DNA from: Ianthella basta
Lineage: Eukaryota; Porifera; Demospongiae; Verongiida; Ianthellidae
Assembly: GCA_964019415.1 (NCBI GenBank)
Contig: OZ025869.1
Span: forward strand, 14,800,959 to 14,864,958
Reading direction: 5' to 3'
Length of the DNA: 64,000 bases
Positions 1 to 14,126 of the stretch are shown here, piece after piece. The notes under the pieces were generated by a model, which made no database searches, was not told where the DNA came from, and saw only the letters and a list, made by a program, of their open reading frames with translations. Position 1 is the first letter of the stretch. Every line of letters starts with the position of its first letter. The position numbers and the translations under genes were made by a program.

Positions 1-164
1 CACCTTCAGTACCACAGGGTATCTAAATGTTATTCATAGCTTACATAGCAGAATTCCTTGACGTTGTTGTTCACTCACCAGTTTGGACACACTACCAGAT
101 CATACTTCTCCCACTGAGAGAGAGTTTCAGAGCAGGATACACTGCAAAACCACCACCACACAAA

Positions 165-222
<58 letters not shown>

Positions 223-240
223 GTGTGTGTGTGTGTGCAT
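165..240. repeat. (GT)n microsatellite
   Basis: An almost pure GT run of about 36 units with one GC interruption. The rest of 1-602 shows no gene. Confidence 0.95.
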
Positions 241-602
241 GTGAGAGAGAGAAGAGCAAGTGAAACATTTGAACAGCTCATTGGCCATAGCATGTACTGT
301 ATGTACATTGTGTGAGAGCCTTGAATGGTTTCATTCAAGTTGCCTCATTAATCGCCCTGACACAATGGGTGATTCTCTTTAATGGTGAGTCCTCTAATGG
401 GTCTCCACTGTTGTGTATATACGCTCCACTTCATTCATGCAACCGGTATCTGATGTTGTGGTGGTAATATTACTGTCATGTAACAAGGGACATAAAATGT
501 ACAAGCAACGTGCATTATGACTGTGCATACAAATGTACATAATATTATCACACGTACGTAGTTACGTAGTATAGTTTGTACAATACCACATAATCTTGTT
601 TG

Positions 603-1374
603 TCATTGGAAACATAAAGAGCTCAGTTCGTATACAGATGTGTATATGAAGCCCAGGTTTCCAGACACAAATTGCTGTGTGGGTGGTGGAATCCCCTCAG
701 CTTCTCTAGGCACCCTTCTCTTAGACTTGCATTCTGAGCCTTCTTCAATAAAGTGCTCAAAGGAGAAATGTGATTTGGCGTTCGAGGTCACTGGTGTGTC
801 GAGTGTGGTCTCCCTTGACTGCACTGGTTGGAATGTGTACTTGTGTGAGGTGTGTTCTGTTAAGTCCGTCGCTCCGAAGTTGTTCCCCACCTCATTGTTG
901 TGTTCGGTTGTGTCATCTGTCTGATGGGGCATGGTCTTACCCATCCTCCTCAACCACCCAACACCACCACACATCACACCAGAGGGAGTTGGAGGTAATC
1001 TGCTGCACATAGTTCGCATTTGGTGTGCCCTTGGTAGTGGTGGACAGACTAGCAGGTCTAGACCACCTCCCTGGTGTGTAGTGTCCTGTGAGGGTAGAGG
1101 GAGCATGTCCTCCAGGAGGACCCTCCTCTGCTCCCTCATTAGTGTGTGGGGGAGGAGGTGTGGTGTGTTGGGAGCTGTGTTAATGGGACTTGGAGCAAGA
1201 AGCACACACAACATTTCTCCGTCATCCCGCCTCCAACGTGGCATGTGAGGTGTACTAGAAACAAGTTGGTCTGTCTGTGGGTGGGGACTTGTCTCTTCCT
1301 GGACCACTGTAATATTGTTCTCATTCTCTGTTGAGAAGAAGTGGTCTGTCAAAGGTAGCTGTGCCATTTGTGAT
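603..1374 (-). CDS. Possible terminal exon of an unrecognised minus-strand gene
   Basis: A minus-strand frame stays open for about 255 codons to a stop at 603. It begins at a strong acceptor-like site: a long pyrimidine run followed by CAG at about 1377-1375. The frame implies that an upstream exon ends in phase 2. The product is hydrophilic, rich in Ser, Thr, Pro and His, with a basic CKSKRR patch near the end, and has no domain I recognise. I found no convincing upstream exon between 1,400 and 3,800. It could be the disordered tail of a receptor or adaptor, or a long chance frame; the acceptor and the lack of simple repeat inside it favour a real exon only weakly. Confidence 0.35.
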
Positions 1375-3841
1375 CTGAGGGAGGAGGAAGAGATTGTACA
1401 ATTTGCTGTGCTAGTAACGATAATGAATGGTAGTAAGTCTCCATTAAGAATTGTGATAGTGTATGTATGTGTGTAATAGAAAATGATTGTAATGTAGAAT
1501 TGGAACAAAGACAGCCTTGTAGTAGCCTCATTTTCTGGCTCTACAGTGATACCCCAGTAATTTGCCACAACTGGGAGTTTCTGATTAGTGGTGGATTAGT
1601 GAGGTAAAACTAAAAGTACGCGTATTAATTTGTTCTATGGAAAATCAGGCGGATTTGCGGATTTGGCGGATTACAAGGGTTTCACTGCATGTTAAACCAC
1701 CAATTGATGTTATCTTTGAAGTTTATGTTTGAAGGTCAACTGCTTTGCATTTGAACTATGTGTACTAGGCAACACAGCGATTGTGTTTGAACCTTGTAAG
1801 ATAGCGGGTAGGCTGACATCTATGACTTGAAGGCTCAACAATACCTTAAGGCTACGAATTTTAGCAGCAACTGAATATGACATTTTGAAGTATTTGAGTA
1901 TAAAAAATATTGCGCCTGTACAAAAATGGCGGGTACATTTTTAGCGATATTTCACTATTCACTAACTTGGTTAAAAGTAGTACCTGTTAAAATACCATTA
2001 GCTGCAGTATCGGCGTTATGTGTCTCTCCTGTGTGTCATTCCACTACATACCGATGGTCATGTCCAGTTTGTTCTGTGTATTCATTTGTGTGCGTCAAAA
2101 CCACTTCGGACTCCCAAAATGTCACCAACTTTATGCAGGCAGTACAAAACTTGCACATGCACTTACAATCATCACTATATTCTGTCCTGTGTTGCCTGGC
2201 TACAGAGAGTTTGGAGTACAGCACTGAGGTGTGCGAGATGAGTGTTCACAACACGGTCACTGTTCACCTTTGACCTTTGACCGTATGTAGTGCGGCCACG
2301 AGGGTCCTCGGGGCAACAGGATTTAGAATTTGGGTAACCCCCCTGTGGTTTAACACTTTGCACAGAGAATGCCCCACAGGACTCAACTCACTCTCAAACT
2401 CACTGTGCTCATCACAACAATTAACAATACTATTACCTAAAATGTTAGCAGTACCCGATACTCGACAGAGAAGCAGTGTTGCAAGTGAAACGCATGACAC
2501 CTGAACAGCGCCTCTGACGCCAGCAGGTCGTCATAAACACTCGTGCGTCTATGTCGACCTAACTTGCAAGCAAGCTGGCTATCTCCGTCTGTACAGCGCA
2601 TCCGACCTTGCTTCATTTCGACTCACTCACTTCCCTCACTGCAAGGTGCTAGAATCATCTCCCAATGGCCGTGTGTTATAACAGAGAGCAGTGCAGGAGA
2701 ACCCCGCTGCAAGGACAGGCACCTGCTGTAGCTCGGAGCACTCGAACGGCGCGGATTGCAGCTAAACGTATGGCGGCTTTCACGTGGAGCGGCTAGGACT
2801 CTGGAGAAGACGTAACTCTCCTCCACTAATGTCGGTAGAGGTAGTTGAAGAGATTGCGACGTTTAGCTACGTGTGCGCGCTGGCTGCTCGAGTCAACCTA
2901 CAGCGCGGGACACCCGCGCGCTAGTACAAGTACGAGCAAATGCGGAGACTGCGCAGTAAATCGTGCAAGCGTTGGAGCTACCCTCTTCCCTTCCCTTCTG
3001 CTCACCTCCTTGCCGCTGTACTGCTAGTGGTCGACAGAGAGCTGCTCCCCGGACTGACTGAACGAGCACTTTCGTGCTGCTACTTTTGACGCATTGTTCA
3101 AGCTACTATTATTAGTAACATTCGACATTTTGTGATGTCTGATTCTGTATGGATGATGCAACATTGCAACATTAATCTGTGGAATGTCTCAGGACTGAAC
3201 ACTTCCTTCCATGGTGGTACTTATGCAGATGTTCAGCATTCCATGCTTCCATGTGGATGCTAACTAGCTGATTACAATGCACTAGTTCGGTCAAGGGGAA
3301 ACCAATGGATATATCCCCTCATACCTCTAATGGTCATGCCATTGATGTAGCCTCGTACTGAAGCCCTATTTTGCAACAATAGCAGTCCTGTGTGTGTGTG
3401 TCTGTGTGTGCACATCCCTTATACTGGTCATGACACACAGTGTTCATGACCAGTATAAGGAGTGTGCCTACAGTAGGTGTTACTGGAGAAAGGCCGCTCC
3501 CTTCTTAGCTAGCCTCTGAGCTCTGACTATGAAGGTTATACTTAAAAGGTTATTAGCAATGGTTTTCACAAAGGAAGCTGAGGGTGCTATCAGTGGCAGC
3601 TCCAGATACCATCTGTTGTCAGTTGTTGCCTTCATAGCCAAGCAAGGCAGTGCTGTACCTTCTGTCATCTGCTCTTGTCTTTTTGTGTTAGATGTGTTTG
3701 TCATCTCTGTTGCTAATGTTGTCATCTTGTCATCTTTGTGTCATTACTGTCACATTTGGTCGTCATCCCTTTGGCTTGGCTTGTCAATTCTGCTGAATGC
3801 ATTTGTCATCTTCCTGTCTATGTATTATGTATCCGTTGCAG
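1375..3841. other. No assigned gene; CpG-richer stretch at 2,500-3,060
   Basis: No coding segment is recognisable on either strand. About 2,500-3,060 has clearly more CG dinucleotides than its surroundings and no simple repeat, which could mark a promoter. A short inverted repeat lies at about 3,418-3,462 (ACTGGTCATGACACA facing TGTTCATGACCAGT). If the ZDHHC6-like gene is complete, this stretch would lie in one of its introns. Confidence 0.4.
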
Positions 3842-4023
3842 GTGATCAATCTGTCAGGTCGTCCTGCTGGCGATGGCATAGACTACCCTGTGAGAGAGGG
3901 ATGCTCCAAATATGACTTTACATTGGAACAGATACAGCAGAAGAAGGAGAAGAGGGCTAGAATGGTGTGTGTGTGTGTGTGTGTGTGTGCGTGCGTGCGT
4001 GCGTGTGTGCGTGTGTGCGTGTA

Positions 4024-4071
<48 letters not shown>

Positions 4072-5268
4072 TATGTGTGATGTTTAATGATTACATGTGT
4101 TTTTTTTTGTATGTATGTTGACTGCCCGTCACTGCATGCAGACATTAAATTGCTATAGAATAATCTTGTATAATAGAATTTCTGACCAATGGACATGACA
4201 AGCAGTTGTCTTGCTATGCTGAATGTTTTAGCCTAATTGACCTTTGTTAGCAGCTGCTGCTGAAAGTATTCAGTTTCAGGTTCCTTATTAGAGAATGACA
4301 AAGTCCTTGACATTCCTATCGATAGCCAGCACATTGCTATGAACGCCAGTTGAATGATTCATTACAAGATTGCAGACATTTTTGTGATGCGCTCAACTCT
4401 TCTCCAATCTCATACTCATCTCCCCTTCCTTCCCTCTCCCCCTCTCCTCTCCACACAGTACGAGGCCACCATCAATACTGCATACAGTGGGGCTTGTTGT
4501 GTGTTCAAGTTTGGTGTGTGGACGTGTCTGTCTGGACCCTGTGATCTAATGGAGGGGGAGAGGATACCGGTTGCCCCTGGCAACCGTGTCATAATTTCAC
4601 GGTGGAAGAGCAAATGGTTTTACGGTGATAGAGTCTTGTCTGAAGGTGTGTTTGCTTGACACATTTGTATTTGGTCTGTTCGCATTGTGCACTTGTATTG
4701 GATGACAAGGTATCCTCTACACAGCTCTTTAAAGCTGAATGTGTGGGAGGTGTTTAACCACACTGTTTGTTTACTGTTTATATTATGCATGTGTCACATA
4801 CTTGTATTGGTTTACATTAGGAATGTGGGGGCGGCTCTTTAAGGTGTAAGGTTTCACCTCGTTGACCCCTAGTAACCACTGCATTCCAAAGTAGGATTGT
4901 GGGGGCAAGTGCATTCCTAGCACTTCTGGTGTGTGTAACTACTTGTACTTAGCCCCAGGCGCCTTTCATGTATGTTACCACAGCAATCACCAATTAGTAT
5001 CATGGCAACAAAACTTTAATCACCTAAGTGCAGTCCTCCTCTCAGTGATGTAATATTATATTTATAGTATCCTAAAATATGTAAAATCCTATGAAGTATG
5101 CTAAATTGGCATTTGTTGTAATGCCTTGAAGTCACAGTAGTGATATGATTACTGTCTTCTTCGCACTGTACAGACGAGAAGAAGACCTTAAAGCGTGTCA
5201 AGGGGTGGTTCCCAAGGAAGTGCATCGACCCCGCCAGTATGCAAAGGTACAATGACAAAACAGATTAG
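3842..5268 (+). CDS. ZDHHC6-like palmitoyltransferase, C-terminal (SH3) exons only
   Basis: Three exons, 3842-3964, 4459-4645 and 5174-5268, join in consistent phase (0, then 1) after AG acceptors. Exon 1 carries the block GDGIDYPVREGC and then TLEQIQQKKEKRAR. Exon 2 has AYSGACC and an SH3-like strand with WKSKWFYGDRVLSE. Exon 3 has KGWFPRKCIDP. This is the order and wording of the C-terminal SH3-type region of ZDHHC6, an ER-membrane S-acyltransferase that palmitoylates ER proteins. I read the last exon through a possible donor at 5247 to the TAG at 5266-5268, giving a short tail. The transmembrane segments and catalytic DHHC cysteine-rich domain are not visible upstream in this window. They must lie before position 1 or be missing, so activity cannot be judged. 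The tail lacks the KKxx ER signal of the vertebrate protein. Confidence 0.82.
3965..4076. repeat. (GT)n microsatellite starting at a splice donor
   Basis: GT repeat with GC and TA variants that begins with the GT of the intron donor directly after the exon ending at 3964. Confidence 0.95.
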
Positions 5269-5785
5269 TCTCTTAATGTCTCTCACTGTCATAGATAACT
5301 TCCTTAGGAGTTAAATTTATGTGATTCAAATTTTTGGTGTACAATTTACCAAGCCGCAGGAGACATCCTGTCATTAATACTAGTTTATGTGTGTAGGTAC
5401 AGTACTTAGTCTTTTTCAATTATAGTATTATATTTGAAATATCTTTGAAGAAATAATTATTAGTAATTGTAATTGTAATACCATACAAACAGTTCTATGT
5501 TAGATGTATAATGACATAATGGATCAAGAAAGAATAATGCAAAAATTATATAATTTTAGATTACACGACTGAGCAGTAAAATGCACAAATTGGACTGTCA
5601 ATCTAATGTGTTAGTTGGTTGATGTAATTCCAGAAATAACAAGTAATATTCTTTTAACACTGAAGGTGAAGGACATGTGCAAAGTTATATGGCCTTACTG
5701 AGACACAAATATGTGAAGACTGCTATGTGAAGATATATTCCAGCAAATTTATACATGATTAAGTTGCAAAAATGGGTTCTACCCG

Positions 5786-6102
5786 TCAAACTTTTGAATC
5801 ATTCACGTCATGCATCCTCATGTTCCTGGTGTACTGTTTGTGGAATTCTCCCTGTTTCAGTTGGAACGTGAGCGTTTGTTCTTGGTACTTCTCTGGCGAG
5901 CGCACTGTAAGGGTCTGCCAACCTTCACCAATATTCTTCATCCGCCAGAGATTACCAAATGGGACAGACTGCACATAAATGAGTAGGGAATTGGGTGTAT
6001 TTTATGTGTATTGGGTATTGTACAGTATGTGTGCGTCCATGTATGTGTGCATGCTTGTGTGTGTACATACATGCACATCTGTGTGCATGTGTGTTTGCGT
6101 GA

Positions 6103-6155
<53 letters not shown>

Positions 6156-6224
6156 GTGCATGTGTGTGTGTGCATGTGCATTTGTGTGTGTGTGTGTGTG
6201 TGTACGTGTGTACGTGTGTGTGTC

Positions 6225-6304
<80 letters not shown>

Positions 6305-6315
6305 TGTGTGTGTCC

Positions 6316-6346
<31 letters not shown>

Positions 6347-9300
6347 TGTGTGTGTGTGCATTCGTGCAGATCTGTGTGCACATGTCTGTCCAGGCATGTG
6401 TGTTTGTGTGTGTACGTGTGTGTGCGTTCATGTGTCCATCCATGTATGTATTACTGCATCTTGGTGCATGTGTGTACTTTGTATGTGTTGACTGCATTGA
6501 AGAATTTCTTGACATTAGTATGTATCTGTTGAATACCCCGCTGCCCTGCTATAACTCACCGTGGTCTGTATGGGAGCTCTTGAGCTCTCCCCGTACAGTA
6601 TAACTTCAAGGTCTCGTCCATTGGCACAGTACTTGAAGGGCATGTATCTTTCCAGACACACATACTTGTTTGTTCCCTTCTCAAGCAGCCACTGAATCAC
6701 CTGAGGACAAGACAGTACACCATAGGTTCAAACTCTTATTTATATTCATGATACAGGCAATGTATGTATATTATAGGTCACAGGCATTCATAAGTTTGAG
6801 TGTATTGCAGAACCTGTGTAATGGTCAATGGGCCAGCAATCACTAACCAGTTAGAATCACTATTTGGACCAGGGAGGTAGCTCTCTTATGCAGTAGGCAG
6901 ATAGCTGTCTTGCACAGTGATTGCTGTAAGCAAACCCATGTGTTTTGTATGTATAGCTACCTGGTGTTTCAACATTGACCATGGTATTGTACGTTATAGT
7001 GTAACGATGTGAAATGAATCAGAGAAAGTGCTTAGTATGCAGTAGAGGATAAGAGTATGGTAGGTGGAAATTCCGGCATTGCTTCTGCATCTGAGTGTGA
7101 GCAAATTGGAATAGAATTACACAGTTTTGTCGATGATAAAGAAATTGATGAAGCAGAAGGACGAAGAGAAAATGAACTATTAAATTTAGTATCAGTAAGG
7201 AGGTTTGTCTTTATGTTAAACTGTTGCAGCTTGGGATAGAGCTTAGTGGAACAGGTTGTCTATCTGCGCTACATCTGCCTGTAATTTAATGTATTTTATC
7301 AACCTTCAGCAGTGATATTAAATTGATCATTACAGTGAGCATAGTGCTATTACTGTATTCTTACCTCTCCAACATAAGGCAGACTGTTTGAAATCACAAC
7401 CAGTAACTCGTTCTTTGGGGTTTCCTTCTTCTTCTGCTCAGTGAGCACTGCATCGTCATCACCTTCTTCGCTGATGGTGTTCAATTTGGGGTTAAAGTCG
7501 TTGGGCAGGCGCTGGAATACACCGGCAAACATTTGCTTCGCAGCCTTGCTCGTTCCTCGGAATGCACTTGCTCCAATGCGAAACCATCCCATGTAACACG
7601 TCTTGATGGTGGCACTGCTGGGAGCCATCTGGAAGACTATGTTGGGCTTGTAGCTTGGGTCGTTGAACTCCTTGCTCTTTGGAGGCGTGTGGAAGAAGGG
7701 TCGCTGACACACTACAGCCCACCGAGGCATCTCGTAACATTTTGCTTCCAGCCAGCACTTCACAGAAGACTCCGGAAAGCTGATGCAGTGTGGGAGGTGG
7801 ATTCGCAGTGGTTTGACCAGGTCGGCAGTGGATGGGCCAATGTACACTATGGGGGACACAGTCGTAGACTTCATGTTTCGATCTTGTTCGAGCAGCTGAA
7901 TCTCGTCGGTGGTATTGCGGCCAAGTGTCCCTGCCTTCTGCCACGAGCCCCCTGGATACTGAGTGTCGTAGCAAGCAACAAACCACAGCTTCTGTGTGCT
8001 GTTCTTCTTGATTGCATCCTTCGGTACTTCAATGTAGATGCCACATTCTTCCCTCGGCTTCAAGATGCCACCCATGTGTGTAAACTCTTCGTGTGCACTG
8101 CAAATGACACAGAGCCCATTTGGCGGTGTCCCTGGTGGGGGATTTCCAGATGTTGTGGAATTTTCTCCTGAGCCAACTGAGTAGATTGATGCAGTGGACT
8201 GCCGCTGACACTGGAGATTAGTCTCTTTCAGTTCTGTTGGCAATTCACTGAAAGGGATTCCGGGGTGCAGCACATTGAGAGGTCGTCTTCGGCTGAGGCT
8301 GGCTTTCCGTGGGGAGGGCATGGGTAACTTATCGATTATGCTCGGTTTTTGTTTAGATCCAGGTGCATCTGCGCTTAAGGTCAACTCGGCATCAGCTATG
8401 TTCATGTAGCGGTCTCCCTTGCTCACTTCCTCCTCTTCTTGTGTGTTCTTGATAATGACAGAGCCCCTTTTCTGTGCAATGTATTCGTCTCTCTCATCAT
8501 AGCATTTATCTCCCTCCTCGACGGGACCCTCAATCCCTTCTCCCTCCGGCAGGAGTGTGCTATAGATGCTAAATGGTATGGGAGGCAATGGGCGATGTGG
8601 CGTATCATTCCTGTCATCTGTAGCAATTGATTGCTGAGACGTCTGTGGTGGGGTAGTAGGATTTTGGCCATCATTTTTCTCTGTAGCCTCCTTCTTTGGG
8701 AGTTGTGCCTCGCTGTCCTTGGCTGTGGAGAAGAAATCATCGATGACGTCCATCCAGTTCATGTACGAGTTCTTTGTGTCCTTTGCCCCCTCAGCCATTT
8801 GCTGCTCTTCTTCACCTTCTCTGACCAAGTACTCTTCATTGGCAATGGTCGAATCTCTTCCTTGCTGGCACCAGATGTAATCCTCTGCTGATTGCTCTTG
8901 ATCTGGTGATGGAGGTGTTATTCCACCCTGATTGACAGAAGGTGCATGCATCCGAATATAATCAGGAATGCCATCATCCTCGGGGTCTTCCTTGATAGCG
9001 TCCGCTGCCTCCCAAATGTTCATGTATCGTTGCTTTGTCTTTTCTGTTTTCTGTGTCCCTGGGAAAAATCCCCCATCAGATTTTCGTCTTGGGAAATCCT
9101 TCTTGTTCATTCCAGCGAAGTCTTTCCTTTGCATCTTAATGTAATCATCTGATGGACCCTCTCTGGCTCTGCTGCCTGCAGCAAGGCCTTCTGCACCAGG
9201 GTTGAGGATGCTGAAGGTATCCTCAAAATTTTCGTACCGGTGCTTTGATTGCATGGATGTTGGCAGTGTCATTGATTTACCCATTGCCAAGCTGCTGGGC

Positions 9301-12300
9301 TTCCAACTCTCGCAGAGGACAGGCGTTTCTTCATGAATGCGACAGAGAACTTCAACAGATGTAGAGAGCAACCTCTGCTTGAGGGAAGGCTTGCCCAGCA
9401 TGAGGTAGTATGGGTCGTACCCTCCATTTTGAAGCTCGTCAGAGATGTCAGGGTACGAGGTGGACCGCTGCAGAGTGGCTTCTTCAGGATGTGGCAGCAC
9501 CTCCTCTCCCGTCGGCTGAAGTGTGCTGCTGAAGAAAGCTTCTTCGGACGAACTCCTTGCACGTTGCCTAGGCTGACTTGGAGGATAGCTTTCACTGAGT
9601 AGGTCGGCCAAGCTCCTATTCCAGTCCTTGATTGCGGTAACATCTCTTCCTTGGTTCAACAGAATGCTGCGCTTGATGGAGCGTGACTTTGGGTAAATGG
9701 GCGGTGGACTTTCCTCTGAATCATCACACTGCGCTGGGCCTGGAACAGGAAGCTTGATAGCTGGCACCGACTTCACTGCTTGGAGCCCTGCGTATTTGAC
9801 TGAAACACGCACATTGCGTCGGAATGGCATCTTTACATACTCATAGATCTCTTCCTTGTTGTACCTTGGAGGAGGGACTGGAGGAGGTACACACAGGTCC
9901 ATTCTGTTACGCCACACCTTTCTATGAGGATCGCTAATGTTGTCCAGTCTGCAGCTTTCCTGGATTTGGGCAGCAATTTCACTTGCCTTTCCAATCACGC
10001 TTCCAACTTTGTTGGGCGATGATGAAGCAGCAGTGGTCTTCTTCGGCGATACCTCATCTTTCTTGCCTCGGACAAGACGAGTCACTTTGGCAACAAGAGA
10101 TTTACCTTTGCTGGTACTGGGAGGGGATGTAGGCGAAGTTTCTCGGAGGTCCGTTCTGTCAGCCTTCTTTCCATTGTTGACAGCACGTTTCACATTGACA
10201 GATCTGTCAGTGATAGTAGTGGAAGGCTCTCGTCGATTAGCTTCTTCGTCCAAGGCCACTTTAAGTGCCTTTAGCATTGGGTCTGACATATTCCGGATGA
10301 CCTTACGGTGCTTTCGCTTCTCCACCAATGCCTTCTTCTCCTTACCATCCTTCCCTTGCAAAGCCTTCATGAACACATCAAGCTCATCTGGGAATTTTGA
10401 CAGTGTCCCCTGCACTGTGTCTGCTGTAGGTGCTGTGCCACGTGCAGCTGGCGGGGCAGGAGGAATAGCTTGCCCAGGTAGGACTTTCAAGTACCCGTCA
10501 GACGTTAGGCTTGCTTGTGATTCCAGTGTCTGCGACCGAACGCCATTGCCATGGAAACTGCTGCCATTTGCTATGACATCGTCATACGAGGGTGACCTGT
10601 CATTCAGTGGAACCTGTTTCATGGCATTACCCTGTTCCATCAGGTGACCATCACTGAAGAGGCCTCTCCTTCGCGCTGATCGTCTCAGCTTCTCCTCCCT
10701 TGTCTCAAAGCCCTGTGAGTGTGCAAAGGAAGGCACACAGTGAATGTAATTACATAATTATTCAATTGATTGACATTTCATTTCTACTTTAATTTAGTAA
10801 GAACTGCAGCAAAGGCAGCAATAGAATGAAAATGTGTGCTGTTCTTTTAATGTTAATTTTTCACTTTCTTAACATGCAACTGTCCTTTGGGTTATCTTGC
10901 AGCTGGCCTTGCTTCTCTTTCTCATTCATTTGTCTCTACTGCTCCTTATTTTTGCTAAGTATGCTATGCTTTAATGCCATACAGACCTCAACTGCTACAT
11001 ACACCTTTTGTTCAATCCCAACCAATTATCCACCATATGTATATTCATTACTGCCTGCCTGCTGTACATCCACCACCTCACATAGTGCAAGTTGCAACAT
11101 GTGCCTGTTCATGTGTGCGCTCGTCAGTGAATACGTACGCTAGTTGGTGCCGGGAGAAACTCCACCAGAGCAAGTAGCAGAGTATGTCAGGCCAGACCAG
11201 CATGGGTACGTTCCAGTTGGGAGCAGCATGCAGAAACTGAATACAGGTAGCAAGACGGCACAGACTCAGCCTCTGATCTTGTAGCCTCAAGCTAACTGCA
11301 TTTGTTTGCTACATTCTGCTCCAACTTGTACCCATGCTGATCGTGACCCTCTGCAACTTGCACTGGTGGTGCGTATCAGCTATCAACTAATGCAAATGCC
11401 ATATTTGTTTGTACCCATGGTAATCTGGCTTGCTAGACCATCCTGAAACACCCAGAGACGTGGAGGGGGAGGGACATTCCACGTAAACGCCCAGAGATGT
11501 GGAAAGGGAGGAATGTCCCTCCCCTTCAGCACCTCTGGGCATTTACATGGGATGGTCTAGCATGCCAGACTATACCCATGGTGGTCATCACCTGCTACAA
11601 CTTGCATGCATTGATGGTACTGTTTCAAGCAGCTATTGGCATTTACTGGCACAAATGAATAGAATGCATATCACAACTTGCACTGTGTGATGTGTATACG
11701 TATGGTAGTGGGATATCGTGCAGTCACTACAATTATCTTGTTATGTTATGTGACTCACGAATCTTGTAGGTGGGATGCTGTCACAGTTGCTCTGTCCCGT
11801 CCTTTCCTCTGTGTGGGTTGGTGGGGATGCATGCAAGCCCCCTGCCCCCTCAGCATCTGAAGAGAACCCAGAATCCTGACCTCCTTGTCCTATCAGCTGC
11901 TTTTGATGATGCACTCCAAATGGTGGGAGCTTACTGCCATGGGTAGTCCCACCCCGTGGTGATCTCTTTGGGCCACCGTTGTCAGGCGAAGTCACTCCTT
12001 CCTCCAATCCTTCAGACAGAGGTTCCAACTGGTCCTGTTGCTGTAAAGAGGACAAAATTTGAGGGATTTTTTCCAGTTGTGCTGGGGCACTGGATTTTCT
12101 TCCCATTGGCGGCTTAGTATTTGATTTTCTTTGTACATTGCTCACCAATGGAGGGATCTTGTCCTTCTCAGTAATGTTGCTGGTAGTTCGCCTTGGCGGC
12201 TTTGGAGGTGCTGGACTGGGAGTCACTGGGGTAGCCTCGGGTGGAGCCTTCTGACTATCAAATTGGGAGATGAGGGATTTTATTCCGGCAACATTTCTTA

Positions 12301-13572
12301 GGCTTTCCCTGGGGATTCTTCCTTTTTCAGGACTTGGTGGTTTTGCAGATACTCCCACAGGTGGTAGAGGTGGTCTTTCCATAGGTGGCTGAGGGGGTCT
12401 TTCTAGAGCTGGACGAGAGAGCCTCTCCAGAGGTGGGTGAGTAGACCTTTCTGGAATAGGCCTTTCTGGAGCCGGGTGAGTGGGTTTTTCTAGAGGTAGA
12501 CGAGGGGGCCTCTCCAGAGGTGCTTGAGGCAGCCTGTCAGGAGATGGGAGGGTGGACCTTATGGGAGGTGAGAGAGGGGCCCTTTCTGGAGCTGGGTGAG
12601 GCTTCATGTCATTCCCTGGAGGGCTGCAGATTTGAATGGGAACAGAAAGTGAGTGGTCCATTGCTTGTAAACCTTACTGTATTTCATATTTCACTGTTTA
12701 CATGCTTATATTATTCAGACATAGAATCACCACCTGCTATAACATGTTACAGTCGTATTTAGCAGCTGTCCCACATCTAGTTGCAGCTGCTTCTGGTACA
12801 AGTTGTGCAATCTTGTATTTGTTTCTTGTTACAGTGTGTACTTTGGCACTGGAACAGCTGCAAGTGGCCCAGAAATTGCGTGTAATACAAAATGACATTT
12901 TGCAGCTGCTAGCGTTTAAAGTTAGTGTACATTTAATGGCACAGAGACCCATTGCTAGGTATAGGGTGTTCCTGGATCAGTGTAGTGATAGCCTTCAAGC
13001 TGATTCTAATGTAGCAGGAGTACCGAATGATTGACTAGAAGCTTTGGCTATAAATGGACCTTTGTCAGCAACACACAGTGTTTCTACTTTATCAGTTCTG
13101 CTCTATGCCCATCCCCTCCACTCCCCCCAAGTATACATTCCTCTGTGGTCTCTCAGACTCTCACAAACAACTGTTATGGATGCAGTGTCCTGTCAAAGCA
13201 TGTTGTTTGGTCAAGGCCACAGAAGACGAACTCAGTCCATAGCTTATCCATAATGGGTGGAAGTCCTTGGGGGCCAATCGAATAACACGGCTGCTCTGTT
13301 TGTGATTCTCTCTCATATGATGTAATCATAAAATGGCTTCCCCCCATTCTTAGCTGTGAAGCACTACAGTGCTTAGTGTATAGATGGTGAGAAGCCGTAC
13401 AAGGTTAGGGACTGGCTGTGAATGTCTGCCTATTGTGTGTTGCTATGGTTTTGGAACTGGCGGGTATTGAACATGTACTGTGTGTATTGTACTGGCACTG
13501 CATGCTGCATGTATGCTGTGTGTGAGCGTGCATGTGTGTGCGTGTGTGTGTGTGCATGTGCGCATGTGCGCT

Positions 13573-13618
<46 letters not shown>

Positions 13619-14038
13619 CACACGTCACAAAATACATATAATGTCACGAGACTTTATTATCTTCACAGACATCACAGCTTTAAATGCAAATTGTGCTTTT
13701 TCTAAACTGTAGCATAATCATTTGGATCACTCCTCCTCCTCACTAGTGTTGGTGTGTGTTGCCTGTCGTGTCATGCAACCCTAAGCCATGCCCATGTGTA
13801 TGTTGTGTATGGCACATCATTACACTCGTAGCCTATAGACTCTATGCCAACCTTGGCTTTGGTCCAAGAGGGGAATGGGGGTGGGGCTTATTGGCCCCTC
13901 CTCCAGGTGCACCTGTCCTCTTTATAGTGCCGTTTTGTTCATAGTCCGTAGACGGATGGCTCTGAGACGTGGTGGCTTCAGACCCCTCACTGCTTGGGAC
14001 AGTTTGCACATGGGCCAAAACAGGGGCATACATCTGTG

Positions 14039-14126
<88 letters not shown>

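Noticed and set aside
5861..5985. Plus-strand terminal exon (LERERLFLVLLWRAHC…) for the ZDHHC6-like gene
   Set aside because: It is out of phase with the preceding donor and lies exactly opposite the minus-strand UPA exon 5786-5968, which joins in phase to its gene. The ZDHHC6 reading was ended at 5268 instead.
5938..6603. Cys-Val and His-Thr repeat proteins
   Set aside because: Translations of (GT)n/(CA)n microsatellites; the same pattern at every GT tract in the window.
9937..10647. 236-aa plus-strand frame
   Set aside because: Antisense shadow of the long coding exon 7365-10712.
13842..14033. Possible missing exon of the ZU5 gene (TVPSSEGSEATTSQSHP…)
   Set aside because: It looks protein-like and has an AG and a GT nearby, but neither splice phase fits the neighbouring exons.
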